Numbered from the stretch's first letter, positions 9,061 through 17,782 are shown. The stretch: 64,000 nucleotides of DNA from Olsenella uli (GCF_016899935.1 NZ_JACJJK010000002.1:62001-126000), one strand, 5' to 3'. The notes: a model not told the origin generated them from the sequence alone. A program made the numbers and translations.

Positions 9061-9759
9061 ATGGGAAGGCCAAGGACCGTGGGCGACGTCCTCAGGGACG
9101 CGCGGGCACCATACTCGCACATGGACGACGAGGACGCCCGCCTGTTCTACTCGACCATGAATGCCCTGCTTGTCTACGCTAACGAGCGACTGCACGTGGT
9201 CGCCCCCGAGCGTCTCAGGGAGCGACCCGAGAACCCCGACATGCTCTACGAGAACGGCGGTCAGGTGAGCGAGGCCCTCTGGCGCCATCGGCAGCTGGTG
9301 GACGACTTCGTGCGCGACAACCCGCTTGGGCTCTCGGAGCGGCAGCTCGAGACCGCACGGCCCTGGCGCCACTCCCTGCGTGACATGTTCACCGTCGTGG
9401 ACGCCGACGAGGACCGCGCCGTCTACATGAACCGGGACCGGCTCTTCGTGGTCGGCGCGATGCAGGACCCCGCCGACTCGCACGTGCACCACATCCCCTC
9501 GCTGATGCTCCTCACGCTGCTGCCGTTCAAGGGCGGGATCGTCACGGACGGCAAGACGCTGCACCTCTCCCCACGGCCCGCGTCATGGGCCGTCCCGATG
9601 ATCGCCGCGCAGGCGGCCGCCCTCGCGGGGCGTCGCCCCATCGCCAGCGCGCGGCAGCTCCTCGCCTACGCGCGCGAGGTCCCCGACGACGAGAACCGCC
9701 TCACCGAGCGGCTCCAGCGCGACGTCGACCGAGGCTTCGCGAGCGGCGAGCTCGTGTAA
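9061..9759 (+). CDS. Conserved hypothetical protein, unknown function
   Basis: I do not recognise this 232-residue protein. It opens MGRPRTVGDVLRDARAPYSH behind a strong AAGGAGG site, has no membrane segment or signal peptide, and has a hydrophobic core around IPSLMLLTLLPFKGG near residues 145-160. The C-terminal third looks helical and charged. The 224-bp gap upstream of it holds nothing clear apart from a possible -10 (GATAGCC, about 9025). Codon use matches its neighbours, so it is a real, probably lineage-specific gene. Confidence 0.75.
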   Translation: MGRPRTVGDVLRDARAPYSHMDDEDARLFYSTMNALLVYANERLHVVAPERLRERPENPDMLYENGGQVSEALWRHRQLVDDFVRDNPLGLSERQLETARPWRHSLRDMFTVVDADEDRAVYMNRDRLFVVGAMQDPADSHVHHIPSLMLLTLLPFKGGIVTDGKTLHLSPRPASWAVPMIAAQAAALAGRRPIASARQLLAYAREVPDDENRLTERLQRDVDRGFASGELV

Positions 9760-9781
9760 GGACGACCTGCGAGCGGGAGGC

Positions 9782-10984
9782 CTAGAAGACGTAGCGCTCG
9801 AGGCGCGCGAAGGCCTCCTGCACGCGGGAGAGCGGCAGCGCAAGGTTCATGCGGATGTGACACGCGCCGCTGAAGGCACGCCCGTCCTGCCAGTAGACGC
9901 CCACGCGCCATCCCGCGCGCAGGAGGTCGTCGATCGAGCGCCCGCTCTTCTCGCACCACGCCGTGCAGTCCAGCCACAGCATGTAGGTGCCCTCGGGCCG
10001 CGACACGCCCACGCCGGGCAGGCGGCGCTCGATGAAGTCGCACGCCCAGTCCACGTTGCCGGCGATGACCTGGTTGAGCTCGTCCGCCCACGCGCGCCCC
10101 TCCGGGCCGTAGGCACCGACGAGGGCGTGCTGCGAGAGCACGTTCATGCTGTTGTAGTGCGTCTTGGCGCCCTTGGACGTCACGCGGTCGCGCAGGTAGT
10201 CGCTGTAGATGACGTGGTAGCTGCCGATGAGGCCCGCGAGGTTGAAGGTCTTGCTCGGCGCGTAGAGGGCCACGGTGCGCTCGCGTGCGTCCTCGGAGAC
10301 GGACTGGGTGGGGACATGGGTCACGCCGGGACGGACGATGTCGGACCAGATCTCGTCGGAGATGACGACGCAGCCGTGCCGCGCATACAGCTCCATCGCG
10401 CGCTCGATCTCCCAGCGCTCCCAGACGCGTCCGCAGGGGTTGTGCGGGGAGCAGAAGATCGCCACGTGGATGCGGTTCTCGGCAAGGCGGCGCTCCATGT
10501 CCTCGAAGTCCATGCGCCAGACGCCGGCCTCGTCGCGCACGAGCGGCGAGCGCACGATCTTGAAGCCGTTGTCCTCGAGCGCGTGCGTGAAGCCGACGTA
10601 GGTCGGGCTGTGCACGAGCACGGGGTCCCCGGGCGCCGCGAAGGCCGTGAGCGTGGAGACCACGCCGCCGAGCACGCCGTTCTCGTAGCCGATGTGGCGG
10701 GGCTCGAGGTCGGCCACGCCCTTGCGGTCACGGTGCCAGTCGATGATCGCCCGGTAGTAGGCGTCGCTGGGCGAGAAGTACCCGAAGGTCGGGTATGCCA
10801 GGCGCTCCTCGATCGCCCGCGTAATCGCGGGCGCCACGGGGAAGCTCATGTCCGCGACCCACATTGGGATGGGATCGAAGCCGGCCTCCGGCGCCGGGTA
10901 GCCCGAGCCCGGCACGCCGATCGCGTCCAGCGCGAGCGCGTCATGTCCGGCACGGTCGAGGATCGAGGTGAAGTCGTAGGTCAT
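9782..10984 (-). CDS. patB: PatB/MalY-type cystathionine beta-lyase (C-S lyase)
   Basis: A 400-residue PLP enzyme of the MalY/PatB subgroup. It has the early PMWVADMSFP motif (near residue 40), SPHNPCGRVW (about 179-188), SDEIWSD (209-215) and the PLP lysine K245 in APSKTFNLAGL. These enzymes cleave cystathionine or cysteine conjugates to a thiol, pyruvate and ammonia. The ATG at 10984 is chosen over an upstream in-frame start because AAAGGACG lies 6 bp before it and the family begins there. MalY-like regulatory roles cannot be excluded. Confidence 0.9.
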   Translation of the reverse strand: MTYDFTSILDRAGHDALALDAIGVPGSGYPAPEAGFDPIPMWVADMSFPVAPAITRAIEERLAYPTFGYFSPSDAYYRAIIDWHRDRKGVADLEPRHIGYENGVLGGVVSTLTAFAAPGDPVLVHSPTYVGFTHALEDNGFKIVRSPLVRDEAGVWRMDFEDMERRLAENRIHVAIFCSPHNPCGRVWERWEIERAMELYARHGCVVISDEIWSDIVRPGVTHVPTQSVSEDARERTVALYAPSKTFNLAGLIGSYHVIYSDYLRDRVTSKGAKTHYNSMNVLSQHALVGAYGPEGRAWADELNQVIAGNVDWACDFIERRLPGVGVSRPEGTYMLWLDCTAWCEKSGRSIDDLLRAGWRVGVYWQDGRAFSGACHIRMNLALPLSRVQEAFARLERYVF

Positions 10985-11024
10985 GGGCGTCCTTTCGTCA
11001 CGTTGCCATCTGTCAGCATACGCC

Positions 11025-11036
11025 GTTCTTCTCGCC
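11025..11036 (-). repeat. Dispersed 12-mer, GTTCTTCTCGCC
   Basis: Lies 10 bp outside the first 75-bp repeat (11046-11120). Confidence 0.6.
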
Positions 11037-11045
11037 CGCTCGACC

Positions 11046-11120
11046 ATAACGCGCACAGTTTGCCATGCGCGTTATTCTCAACTGCGAACATACGTAATCA
11101 AAGCAAACCGTGCGCGTTAA
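11046..11120. repeat. 75-bp direct repeat, copy 1, itself palindromic
   Basis: About 90% identical to 12273-12347. The ends are inverted (AACGCGCACAGTTTGC and GCAAACCGTGCGCGTT), and an inner GCGCGTTATTCTCAACTGCG is conserved between copies. It ends 15 bp before the start codon of the gene at 11136, so it may also carry that gene's promoter. Confidence 0.8.
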
Positions 11121-11135
11121 CCCAAAGGAGGGACC

Positions 11136-12269
11136 ATGCTCCTCACTCCGAGTCACCAGGCCGCGCTCCGCGCGCTTCGCGTCTACCGCTGCGCGTGCGG
11201 GACGCTCCCGGCCCTTCGGCACGAGCTTCCCAAACCGGACCCCACCCCTCGCGCGCGGTGGACGAGAAGCGCTCTCCCGCTCGACGCGCTCGGACTCGCC
11301 GCAGCCCCCAGCGAGGCGCGCAGCATCGACGTCGTCGTGCCGAGCGCAGGCAATCGCGTGCGGGCGTCGTTCTTCTCGTGTCACGTGCAGCCAATCGGTC
11401 TTCCCGAGGACTCGTTCGTCTCACTCGGAAATGGGCTCTGCATCCCCTGTCCCGAGCTTCTCTTTCTCCAGCTCGCCGACATCATGACGCCCGAGGTCCA
11501 CGCACTTCTCGGCTGCGAACTCTGTGGCACGTACTCCCGTTCGGCAAAAGACCCGCGCGTCGACGAGGCGGCCTACGGCGTCCCGCCGGTCACGAGCGTC
11601 GAAAAGATCACGGACTACCTGGGCGCATGCGGGAGGCGCAGGGGCGTCACCCTGGCCCGGCAGTCCCTCAGGTGGGTGCGGGACAACGCCTGGTCCCCCA
11701 TGGAGGCGATCGTTGCCCTGATGACGTGCCTGCCCACGTCGGCAAACGGCTATGGCATCGGAGACGTCTCCCTCAACGTGAGACACGGGACGACACCCGA
11801 GCTCGTGCGCCTTGGCTGCAAGGGGTCGCGCGTGCCGGACATCGAGATTCTGGGAACCCACGTCGGCTTCAACTATGACAGCCATGCACGCCTCGACCTC
11901 GACTCGATCGTGGAGGCCGCCGTGAACGGCAACCCGTCCGAAGCAATGAGAAGCGTGCGCGAGAAGTACCTCGACGACCTCAGACGCAACCGGGAGCTGG
12001 CCGCGGTGGGGCGGGTCATCCTTCCCGTGACGCCCAACGACCTGTTTGCCCCGGGAGGCCTGGACGCGGTCATGCTCGAGGCGGCGCTCGCGATGGAGGA
12101 GTTTGACGACCGGAGCGCCACCCACCTGAAACTGTGCCTTCAGCTCCGCTCGATGGCCCTGAGACGCCAGAGGCTCATCTGGTCGCTTCTCCCGTGGCCA
12201 GCGGGCAGGCAATACGCCCGCGAGCTGCTTGAGAGCGTCCCGTGGGAGGCCGTGCTCAACCGCGCGTAA
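11136..12269 (+). CDS. Hypothetical protein bracketed by 75-bp repeats, possible degenerate nuclease-fold protein
   Basis: A 377-residue protein of unknown function behind AAAGGAGGG. A Cys-containing segment (LLGCELCGTYSR, about 125-137) and a late segment VPDIEILGTHVGFNYDSHAR recall paralogous coriobacterial proteins in which this region resembles a Vsr/DUF559-type nuclease strand; the catalytic residues are not clearly present. The gene starts 15 bp after one 75-bp repeat and ends 3 bp before the other, which is the layout of a cassette. The function is not assigned. Confidence 0.7.
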   Translation: MLLTPSHQAALRALRVYRCACGTLPALRHELPKPDPTPRARWTRSALPLDALGLAAAPSEARSIDVVVPSAGNRVRASFFSCHVQPIGLPEDSFVSLGNGLCIPCPELLFLQLADIMTPEVHALLGCELCGTYSRSAKDPRVDEAAYGVPPVTSVEKITDYLGACGRRRGVTLARQSLRWVRDNAWSPMEAIVALMTCLPTSANGYGIGDVSLNVRHGTTPELVRLGCKGSRVPDIEILGTHVGFNYDSHARLDLDSIVEAAVNGNPSEAMRSVREKYLDDLRRNRELAAVGRVILPVTPNDLFAPGGLDAVMLEAALAMEEFDDRSATHLKLCLQLRSMALRRQRLIWSLLPWPAGRQYARELLESVPWEAVLNRA

Positions 12270-12272
12270 GAA

Positions 12273-12347
12273 ATAACGCGCACGGTTTGCCATGCGCGTT
12301 ATTCTCAACTGCGAATATATTCGATTGAAGCAAACCGTGCGCGTTAA
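12273..12347. repeat. 75-bp direct repeat, copy 2, itself palindromic
   Basis: Starts 3 bp after the stop of the gene at 11136-12269 and lies between it and the convergent leuB. It differs from copy 1 mainly in the loop (GAATATATTCGATTGAAG against GAACATACGTAATCAAAG) while keeping the arms. Confidence 0.8.
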
Positions 12348-12355
12348 TGCCCGTT

Positions 12356-12367
12356 GCCGAGAAGAAC
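12356..12367 (+). repeat. Dispersed 12-mer, GCCGAGAAGAAC
   Basis: Lies 8 bp outside the second 75-bp repeat, mirroring the copy outside the first. Confidence 0.6.
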
Positions 12368-12391
12368 CGAGGGCCGCCGCCCCGTCGGGAC

Positions 12392-13522
12392 CTAGCCCAG
12401 GGCCTCCACGATCTTGTCGCCCATCGCGGCGGTGCCGAGCACGCGGTCCTCCGGCGTGTCCTCGTCGGCGATGTCCACGGTGCGCCAGCCCTCGTCGAGC
12501 ACGCGCGTGACCGCGGCGGCCAGCTCGTCGGCGGCCTCGTCCATGCCAAAGCTGTAGCGCAGCATGAGCTCCACGGAGAGGATCTGCGCGATCGGGTTGG
12601 CAATCCCCTGCCCCGCGATGTCGGGCGCCGACCCGTGGCTCGGCTCGTAGAGCGCCGTGCCGTCGCCCAGGCTCGCGGAGGCGAGCATGCCGAGCGAGCC
12701 CGTGAGCATGGAGGCCTCGTCGGAGAGGATGTCGCCGAAGGTGTTCTCGGTCACGAGCACGTCGAACTGCGCCGGGTTGGCGATGAGCTGCATCGCCGCG
12801 TTGTCCACGTACATGTCCTCGAGCGTGACGTCGGGATACTCGGCCGCGATGTTGTGCGCGACCTCGCGCCACATGCGGGAGGTGTCGAGCACGTTGGCCT
12901 TGTCCACCGAGTGCACCACGCCCCGGCGGCGGCGCGCCGCGTCGAAGGCCCAGCGCACCACGCGGTCCACCTCGTACTCGCTGTACTCCAGGATGTCGCG
13001 CGCGTACTCACCGCGGGTGCCACCCACGCCGGCGCCCTCGACGCCCATCGTGCGCTCGTGACCGCCAAAGTAGAGACCGCCCGTGAGCTCGCGGACGATG
13101 ATGAGGTCCACGCCCTCCAGCACCTCGGGCTTGAGCGTGGAGGCGCCGATCAACGCGGAGAACATGCGCACCGGGCGCAGGTTGAGGTAGAGCCCGAGCT
13201 CCTTGCGGATGGCGAGCAGCCCCTGCTCCGGACGCACGGCGCCCACGCGCGTGTCGGTCCACTTGGGTCCGCCCACGGCGGCGAGAAGGACCGCGTCGGC
13301 CGCACGGGCCGCCTCGAGCGTCTCGGGCGGCAACGCGCTCACGGGACCGCCGGCGGCCTCGGTGGCGTCGATCGCCGCGCCGCCGATGAGCTGGTCCTCG
13401 CAGACGAACTCGACGTCGTACTTCTCGCCCAGGGCCGCGAGGACCTTCTTGCCCTCGGCGATGATCTCGGGGCCGATGCCGTCGCCCGGCAGCGTGCAGA
13501 CGTGGTAGGTCGCGGACGCCAT
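12392..13522 (-). CDS. leuB: 3-isopropylmalate dehydrogenase
   Basis: A 376-residue NAD-dependent decarboxylating dehydrogenase for the third step of leucine synthesis. It shows the N-terminal LPGDGIGPE, the substrate-binding arginines in LGLYLNLRPVRM, VRELTGGLYFG, and the NAD/metal region NTFGDILSDEASM followed by EPSHGSAPDIAGQGIANP. The start at 13522 lies 2 bp after the leuD stop, so leuD and leuB are one translational unit. Confidence 0.96.
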   Translation of the reverse strand: MASATYHVCTLPGDGIGPEIIAEGKKVLAALGEKYDVEFVCEDQLIGGAAIDATEAAGGPVSALPPETLEAARAADAVLLAAVGGPKWTDTRVGAVRPEQGLLAIRKELGLYLNLRPVRMFSALIGASTLKPEVLEGVDLIIVRELTGGLYFGGHERTMGVEGAGVGGTRGEYARDILEYSEYEVDRVVRWAFDAARRRRGVVHSVDKANVLDTSRMWREVAHNIAAEYPDVTLEDMYVDNAAMQLIANPAQFDVLVTENTFGDILSDEASMLTGSLGMLASASLGDGTALYEPSHGSAPDIAGQGIANPIAQILSVELMLRYSFGMDEAADELAAAVTRVLDEGWRTVDIADEDTPEDRVLGTAAMGDKIVEALG

Positions 13523-13524
13523 GG

Positions 13525-14031
13525 CTAGTTCCCGCCCTTCTCGGCCATCACGCGCTTGGTGCGCGCGACGAGGCCGCCGTCGTTGATGATCTCCTGGATG
13601 AACGGCGGGAACGGCTGCGCGTGGAAGGTGGCGCCCGTGGTCTCGTTGGTGATGGTGCCGGTGTCGGCGTCCACGGAGACGACGTCGCCCTCGGAGATGG
13701 CGTCGACGGCCTCCGGGCACTCGAGGATGGGCAGGCCCATGTTGATCGAGTTGCGGTAGAAGATGCGCGCGAAGCTCTTGGCGATCACGCAGGACACGCC
13801 GGCCGCCTTGATGGCCACGGGCGCGTGCTCGCGGCTGGAGCCGCAGCCGAAGTTCTCGTCCGCGACCACGATGTCGCCGGGCTGCACGCGCGTCACGAAC
13901 GTGGGGTCGAGGTCCTCAAGGCAGTGCTTGGCGAGCTCGGCCGGGTCCGACGTGTTGAGATAGCGCGCCGGGATGATGACGTCGGTGTCGATGTCGCGCC
14001 CGTAGCGGAAGACGGTTCCCTTGAACTGCAT
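13525..14031 (-). CDS. leuD: 3-isopropylmalate dehydratase small subunit
   Basis: A 168-residue swivelling-domain subunit with the YLNTSDP and [14 protein letters not shown] signatures. With LeuC it isomerises 2- to 3-isopropylmalate. The short form without an N-terminal extension matches the bacterial/archaeal two-subunit type, which agrees with the 420-residue LeuC encoded further up. It is separated from leuC by the xylulokinase and isomerase genes. Confidence 0.96.
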   Translation of the reverse strand: MQFKGTVFRYGRDIDTDVIIPARYLNTSDPAELAKHCLEDLDPTFVTRVQPGDIVVADENFGCGSSREHAPVAIKAAGVSCVIAKSFARIFYRNSINMGLPILECPEAVDAISEGDVVSVDADTGTITNETTGATFHAQPFPPFIQEIINDGGLVARTKRVMAEKGGN

Positions 14032-14058
14032 CGTTGTCCTTTCTTGTCGCGGACGGCC

Positions 14059-14144
14059 GGCCGTGGCGTCTGCCCCCGACTCGGACAGGTCCTCGCCGCG
14101 CAGAACGCGGCTGCGGAACTCGCCGGATGACAGACGCCACGGCC
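14059..14144. repeat. Nested palindromic element E2
   Basis: The outer arms GGCCGTGGCGTCTG and CAGACGCCACGGCC (14059-14072 and 14131-14144) match perfectly. On the minus strand the inner stem is GCCGCG-TTCTG-CGCGGC, and the spacers keep CGAGTT and CTGTCCGAG, as in E1 and E3. Confidence 0.65.
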
Positions 14145-14148
14145 TCTG

Positions 14149-14160
14149 GTCGAGAAGAAC
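14149..14160 (+). repeat. Dispersed 12-mer variant, GTCGAGAAGAAC
   Basis: Directly outside the right arm of E2. Confidence 0.5.
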
Positions 14161-14268
14161 ATGCGGGTGGCGGGGGAACCGTCCTCGTGCGTCGCGACAT
14201 GACGGGCCCCGCCGATCACCTTCGTTGGCGCCATTCTAGCGTCGGGACCAGGGAGCTCTTACGGAAAG

Positions 14269-14324
14269 GGGGACGGGTTCTTCGAGCTGAAACGGAACTC
14301 GTCTCGCTCGAGGAACCCGTCCCC
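14269..14324. repeat. Hairpin with GGGGACGGGTTC arms
   Basis: Arms at 14269-14287 and 14306-14324 match at 18 of 19 positions around an 18-base loop. It lies 32 bp beyond the isomerase stop and could act as its terminator, although no T-tract follows. Confidence 0.6.
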
Positions 14325-14356
14325 GGAACCTGCCTCAGGTCAGCGTGCGAGCGCCC

Positions 14357-15859
14357 TTACGCGAAGGGGTTCTCCGTGGGGTACGGGAGGCTCTTGGGCT
14401 GGTTGTAGGCGATGTCCTCGACGCCGAGGAAGCGCAGGGCGTCAAAGAGGGCGCGGCCGCAGTGGTTGAAGGCCACCGCGCCGTGGTGCGGGTAGCGCTT
14501 CTGGATGAGGACGTGACGATAGAAGCGGCCCATCTCCGGAATCGCGAAGACGCCGCGGCCGCCGAAGGAGCACGTCGTGACCGGCAGGACCTCGCCCTCG
14601 GCGACGTAGCTGCGCAGGACGCCGTCGGAGTCGCACTGCAGACGGTAGAACGTGATCTCGCTCGGGGCGATGTCCGCCTCGAGGGTGCCGCGGGTAAAGT
14701 CGGGCTCGGAGCCCTCGGGCTCGAGCAGGCGGTGCTGGATGAGCTGGTACTTGACCGCGCGGTCGGCGCAGAGCTTGCAGCTCGGGGTGTTGCCGCAGTG
14801 GAAGCCCATGAAGGTGTCCGTGAGCTTCCAGTCCTGCTCGAACTTGCCGGCGATCTGCTCCTCGTAGAGGGAGGCGGGCACGGAGTTGTTGATGTCGAGC
14901 AGGGTCACGGTGTCGTCGGACGCGCACATGCCGATGTACTCGGAGAGGGCGCCGTAGATGTCGACCTCGCAGGCCACGGGGATGCCGCGGGTGGCCAGGC
15001 GCGAGTTCACGAAGCACGGCTCGAAGCCGAACTCCTCCGGGAAGGCCGGCCAGCACTTGTCGGCGAAGGCCACGTACTTGCGGGCGCCCTTGTGCTGCTC
15101 GGCCCAGTCGAGCAGGGTGAGCTCGAACTGCGCCATGCGCTCGAGGAGGTCGGGGTAGTACTTGCCCTCGCCCATCTCGGCGGCCATGTCGGCGCAGACG
15201 TCGGCGATGCGCGGGTCGTTGGCGTGGGCCTTGTAGGCGACGAGCAGGTCAAGCTCGGAGTTCTCCTCGATCTCCACGCCGATCTGGTAGAGGCCCTTGA
15301 TCGGGGCGTTGCAGGCGAAGAAGTCCTGCGGACGCGGGCCGAAGGTGATGATCTTGAGGTTGCGCACGCCGATGACCACGCGGGCCACGGGCACGAAGTC
15401 CTTGATCATCTGCGCGACCTCGGCGGCGGTGCCCACCGGGTAGGCCGGGATGTGGGCGGCGAGGTGACGCATGCCCAGGTTGTAGCTGCAGTTGAGCATG
15501 CCGCAGTAGGCGTCGCCGCGACCGTTCACGAGGTCGCCGTCGCCCTCGGCGGCCGCGACGCACATGGCCGGGCCGTCGAACTTCTTGACGAGCAGGGTCT
15601 CCGGCGTCTCGGGGCCAAAGTTGCCGAGAAACACCACGAGCGCGTTGGCACCGGCGGCGACGGCCTCGGCGAGCGCGGGGGCGACGTCGGCCTCGGACTC
15701 GACAGTCTTCTTGACCTCCACGGCGTCCACGCCGAGCTTGGCCACCTCGGCGGCCACGGCGGCGCGACGGCGCTCGGAGAGCTCGATCGGGAAGCAGTCG
15801 CGCGAGACGGCGACGATGCCAAGCTTCACGTCGGGGATGTTGGGTGACTTGATGGCCAT
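14357..15859 (-). CDS. L-fucose/L-arabinose-isomerase-fold sugar isomerase
   Basis: A 500-residue protein with the overall layout of the fucose/arabinose isomerase superfamily: an N-terminal Rossmann-like part (KLGIVAVSRDCFPIE), ALVVFLGNFGPETPE near residue 75, a Cys-rich FHCGNTPSCKLC segment and a C-terminal barrel with GRFYRHVLIQKRYPHHGAVAFNHCG. It lies downstream of a xylulokinase in the same direction, so it probably makes a ketopentose that is then phosphorylated. It is not a classical XylA. The exact sugar is not resolved. Confidence 0.75.
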   Translation of the reverse strand: MAIKSPNIPDVKLGIVAVSRDCFPIELSERRRAAVAAEVAKLGVDAVEVKKTVESEADVAPALAEAVAAGANALVVFLGNFGPETPETLLVKKFDGPAMCVAAAEGDGDLVNGRGDAYCGMLNCSYNLGMRHLAAHIPAYPVGTAAEVAQMIKDFVPVARVVIGVRNLKIITFGPRPQDFFACNAPIKGLYQIGVEIEENSELDLLVAYKAHANDPRIADVCADMAAEMGEGKYYPDLLERMAQFELTLLDWAEQHKGARKYVAFADKCWPAFPEEFGFEPCFVNSRLATRGIPVACEVDIYGALSEYIGMCASDDTVTLLDINNSVPASLYEEQIAGKFEQDWKLTDTFMGFHCGNTPSCKLCADRAVKYQLIQHRLLEPEGSEPDFTRGTLEADIAPSEITFYRLQCDSDGVLRSYVAEGEVLPVTTCSFGGRGVFAIPEMGRFYRHVLIQKRYPHHGAVAFNHCGRALFDALRFLGVEDIAYNQPKSLPYPTENPFA

Positions 15860-16018
15860 GCTTGCTCCTCTCCTTCGGGCGCGGCACGCCCGCGCCCCCG
15901 GTTCTCTGCTCCTCCCTACGTTAGTACGGACGAGCGTTTTTATAATGTTTAGTACCGGGGCAATTCTGCGAACGGTAGATATTCTCTCAGTTGCGGCACA
16001 AAGCGGGAGAATTGAGGC

Positions 16019-16032
16019 TGTAAACGTTTATA
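16019..16032. promoter_or_regulatory. LacI/CcpA-type operator (TGTAAACGTTTATA)
   Basis: Matches the catabolite-response/LacI-family palindrome around a central CG at most positions. It lies in the 217-bp gap between xylB and the isomerase, about 160 bp upstream of the isomerase start, so it suggests sugar control of that gene. Confidence 0.45.
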
Positions 16033-16058
16033 AACACTGCGCAAACAACACCCTCTCA

Positions 16059-16070
16059 GGCGAGAAGAAC
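16059..16070 (+). repeat. Dispersed 12-mer, GGCGAGAAGAAC
   Basis: Exact copy ending 7 bp before the last base of the xylB reading frame, just beyond its stop codon. Confidence 0.6.
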
Positions 16071-16076
16071 GAGCGG

Positions 16077-17561
16077 TCACGCCTCTCCCGCGACGGCCGC
16101 GAAGCTCTCCCTGAGCGCGGGGTACAGACCGCGCCAGACCCGGTAGCGCCGCTCGTAGGCGTCGGCGAGCCCGGGGTTGGGGACGACGCGCTCCCGCTCG
16201 CTCACGATCGCGCCCGCGCAGGCGGCCACCGACTCGTAGGCGCCCGCCGCGACGGCCGCGAGCATGGCGCCGCCGTAGCCCGGGCCCTGCTCCGTCGCCG
16301 GCAGGACGAGCTCGATGCCGAGGATGTCCGCGAGCATCTGGAGCCACGCCGCGCTTCTCGCCCCGCCGCCGCAGACCGTCGAGGACGAGACACCCTCGCC
16401 CAGCGAGCGCGCGATCTCCACGGAGTCGCGCACGGCGAACGCCACGCCCTCGAGCACGGCGCGCGTGAGGTCCGAGCGCGTGGTCGACATGCTCATGCCC
16501 ACGAAGGCGCCGCGCGCGTTGACGTCGTTCAGCGGCGTGCGCTCGCCCATGAGGTAGGGCAGGAAGTACGGGAGGCTGGCGTCGGCGGAGCCGGTGTCGA
16601 TCCCCGCCTGCTCGGCGTCCATGTCGTCCGCGCCCAGGACGTCGTTCACCCACCAGGCGTTGCAGCTCGCGGCGGAGAGGATGCACCCCATGAGGTGCCA
16701 GGCCCCGTCCGCGTGGCAGAAGGAGTGGATGCGGTCCCCCACCCCGGCGGCGAAGCCGGTCGTGGGGATGAAGACGGTGCCCGAGGTGCCGAGGCTGATG
16801 TTCATCGTGCCCGCGCCGACGGCGCCCGTGCCCACCGCCGCGGCCGCGTTGTCCCCGGCGCCGGCGGCCACGACCACGCCCGCAGGCAGGCCCAGCTCGG
16901 CGGCGACCTCCGGCAGCAGCGTGCCGATGGGCTCGTAGCTCTCGTGGACCTCCGGCATCTGGGCGGCCGTGAGCCCACAGAGCGCGAGCATCTCCTCGCT
17001 CCACGCGCGGCGCGCCACGTCGAAGAGGAGCGTCCCGGACGCGTCCGAGACGTCGGTGGCGTAGGCGCCCGTGAGCAGGTGGTTCACGTAGTCCTTGGGC
17101 AGCATGACGTGGGCGATGCGCGAGAAGAGCTCCGGCTCCTCGTCGCGCATCCACAGGAGCTTGGGCGCCGTGAAGCCGGCGTAGGCGATGTTTCCGGTGA
17201 GCTCGAGCAGCCGGCCGGTGCCAACGGTCTCGTTGAGGTAGCGCACCTGGGCGGCGGTGCGGCCGTCGTTCCAGAGGATCGCGGGTCGAATGACCTGGTC
17301 CCTCTCGTCCAGGGCAACGAGGCCGTGCATCTGACCGCCGCAGCCGATGCCCGCCACCTGCGAGGCGTCAAGCCCGGCGAGCAGCTCCGGCACGCCCTCG
17401 CGCACGGCGCGCCACCAGTCCGCCGGGTCCTGCTGGCTCCAGCCGGGACGCGGGTACTCGACGTCATAGGACCTGCTCGTGATGTTGAGGATCTCGCCCC
17501 GCTCGTCCATGAGCAGGAACTTGCAGGCTGACGTCCCCAGATCGATGCCGATGAAGTACAT
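16077..17561 (-). CDS. xylB: Xylulokinase (FGGY family)
   Basis: A 494-residue sugar kinase with the N-terminal phosphate loop IDLGTSACK, the substrate segment GCGGQMHGLV (M78, H79), catalytic Asp237 in AGAGDNAAAAVGTG and the ATP-binding GGGARSAAWLQMLAD. The MHG motif and length favour D-xylulose as substrate. It phosphorylates the ketopentose for the pentose phosphate pathway and pairs with the isomerase downstream. It lies inside the leucine locus, between leuC and leuD. Confidence 0.9.
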   Translation of the reverse strand: MYFIGIDLGTSACKFLLMDERGEILNITSRSYDVEYPRPGWSQQDPADWWRAVREGVPELLAGLDASQVAGIGCGGQMHGLVALDERDQVIRPAILWNDGRTAAQVRYLNETVGTGRLLELTGNIAYAGFTAPKLLWMRDEEPELFSRIAHVMLPKDYVNHLLTGAYATDVSDASGTLLFDVARRAWSEEMLALCGLTAAQMPEVHESYEPIGTLLPEVAAELGLPAGVVVAAGAGDNAAAAVGTGAVGAGTMNISLGTSGTVFIPTTGFAAGVGDRIHSFCHADGAWHLMGCILSAASCNAWWVNDVLGADDMDAEQAGIDTGSADASLPYFLPYLMGERTPLNDVNARGAFVGMSMSTTRSDLTRAVLEGVAFAVRDSVEIARSLGEGVSSSTVCGGGARSAAWLQMLADILGIELVLPATEQGPGYGGAMLAAVAAGAYESVAACAGAIVSERERVVPNPGLADAYERRYRVWRGLYPALRESFAAVAGEA

Positions 17562-17581
17562 GGCCCCTCCCTTGCGCCAAG

Positions 17582-17593
17582 GTTCTTCTCGCC
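17582..17593 (-). repeat. Dispersed 12-mer, GTTCTTCTCGCC
   Basis: Lies 20 bp upstream of the xylB start codon in the leuC-xylB gap. Confidence 0.6.
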
Positions 17594-17683
17594 ACCATTA
17601 TGCGCCCTCTCGGTACGAGTCGCACACCGGCGACGAGCCGCCGTCGTGGGCCATGTTGCCGGGCGTCCACTCGACACGCAAAA

Positions 17684-17773
17684 GGGCGACCCGGGGTCCT
17701 TCTCGCCAAGCGATTCACGAAGTGAGCGAGCGCAGCGAGCGCTGAGCTTGGAGAGAAGGACCCCGGGCCGCCC
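17684..17773. repeat. Nested palindrome whose arms contain the 12-mer
   Basis: The outer arms at 17684-17704 and 17753-17773 match at 19 of 21 positions and include GTCCTTCTC and GAGAAGGAC. An inner stem CCAAGC/GCTTGG lies at 17706-17711 and 17746-17751, and small hairpins such as TCACGAAGTGA fill the loop. It starts inside the 3' untranslated region of leuC and may end that transcript. Confidence 0.7.
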
Positions 17774-17782
17774 GGACGTGCC

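Larger units (their letters stand above)
14032..14356. other. Intergenic region upstream of leuD with two hairpin elements
   Basis: This 325-bp gap holds no ORF that looks real. It contains a nested palindrome (14059-14144), one 12-mer (14149-14160) and a 19-bp hairpin (14269-14324). No clear promoter for leuD was recognised. Confidence 0.6.
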
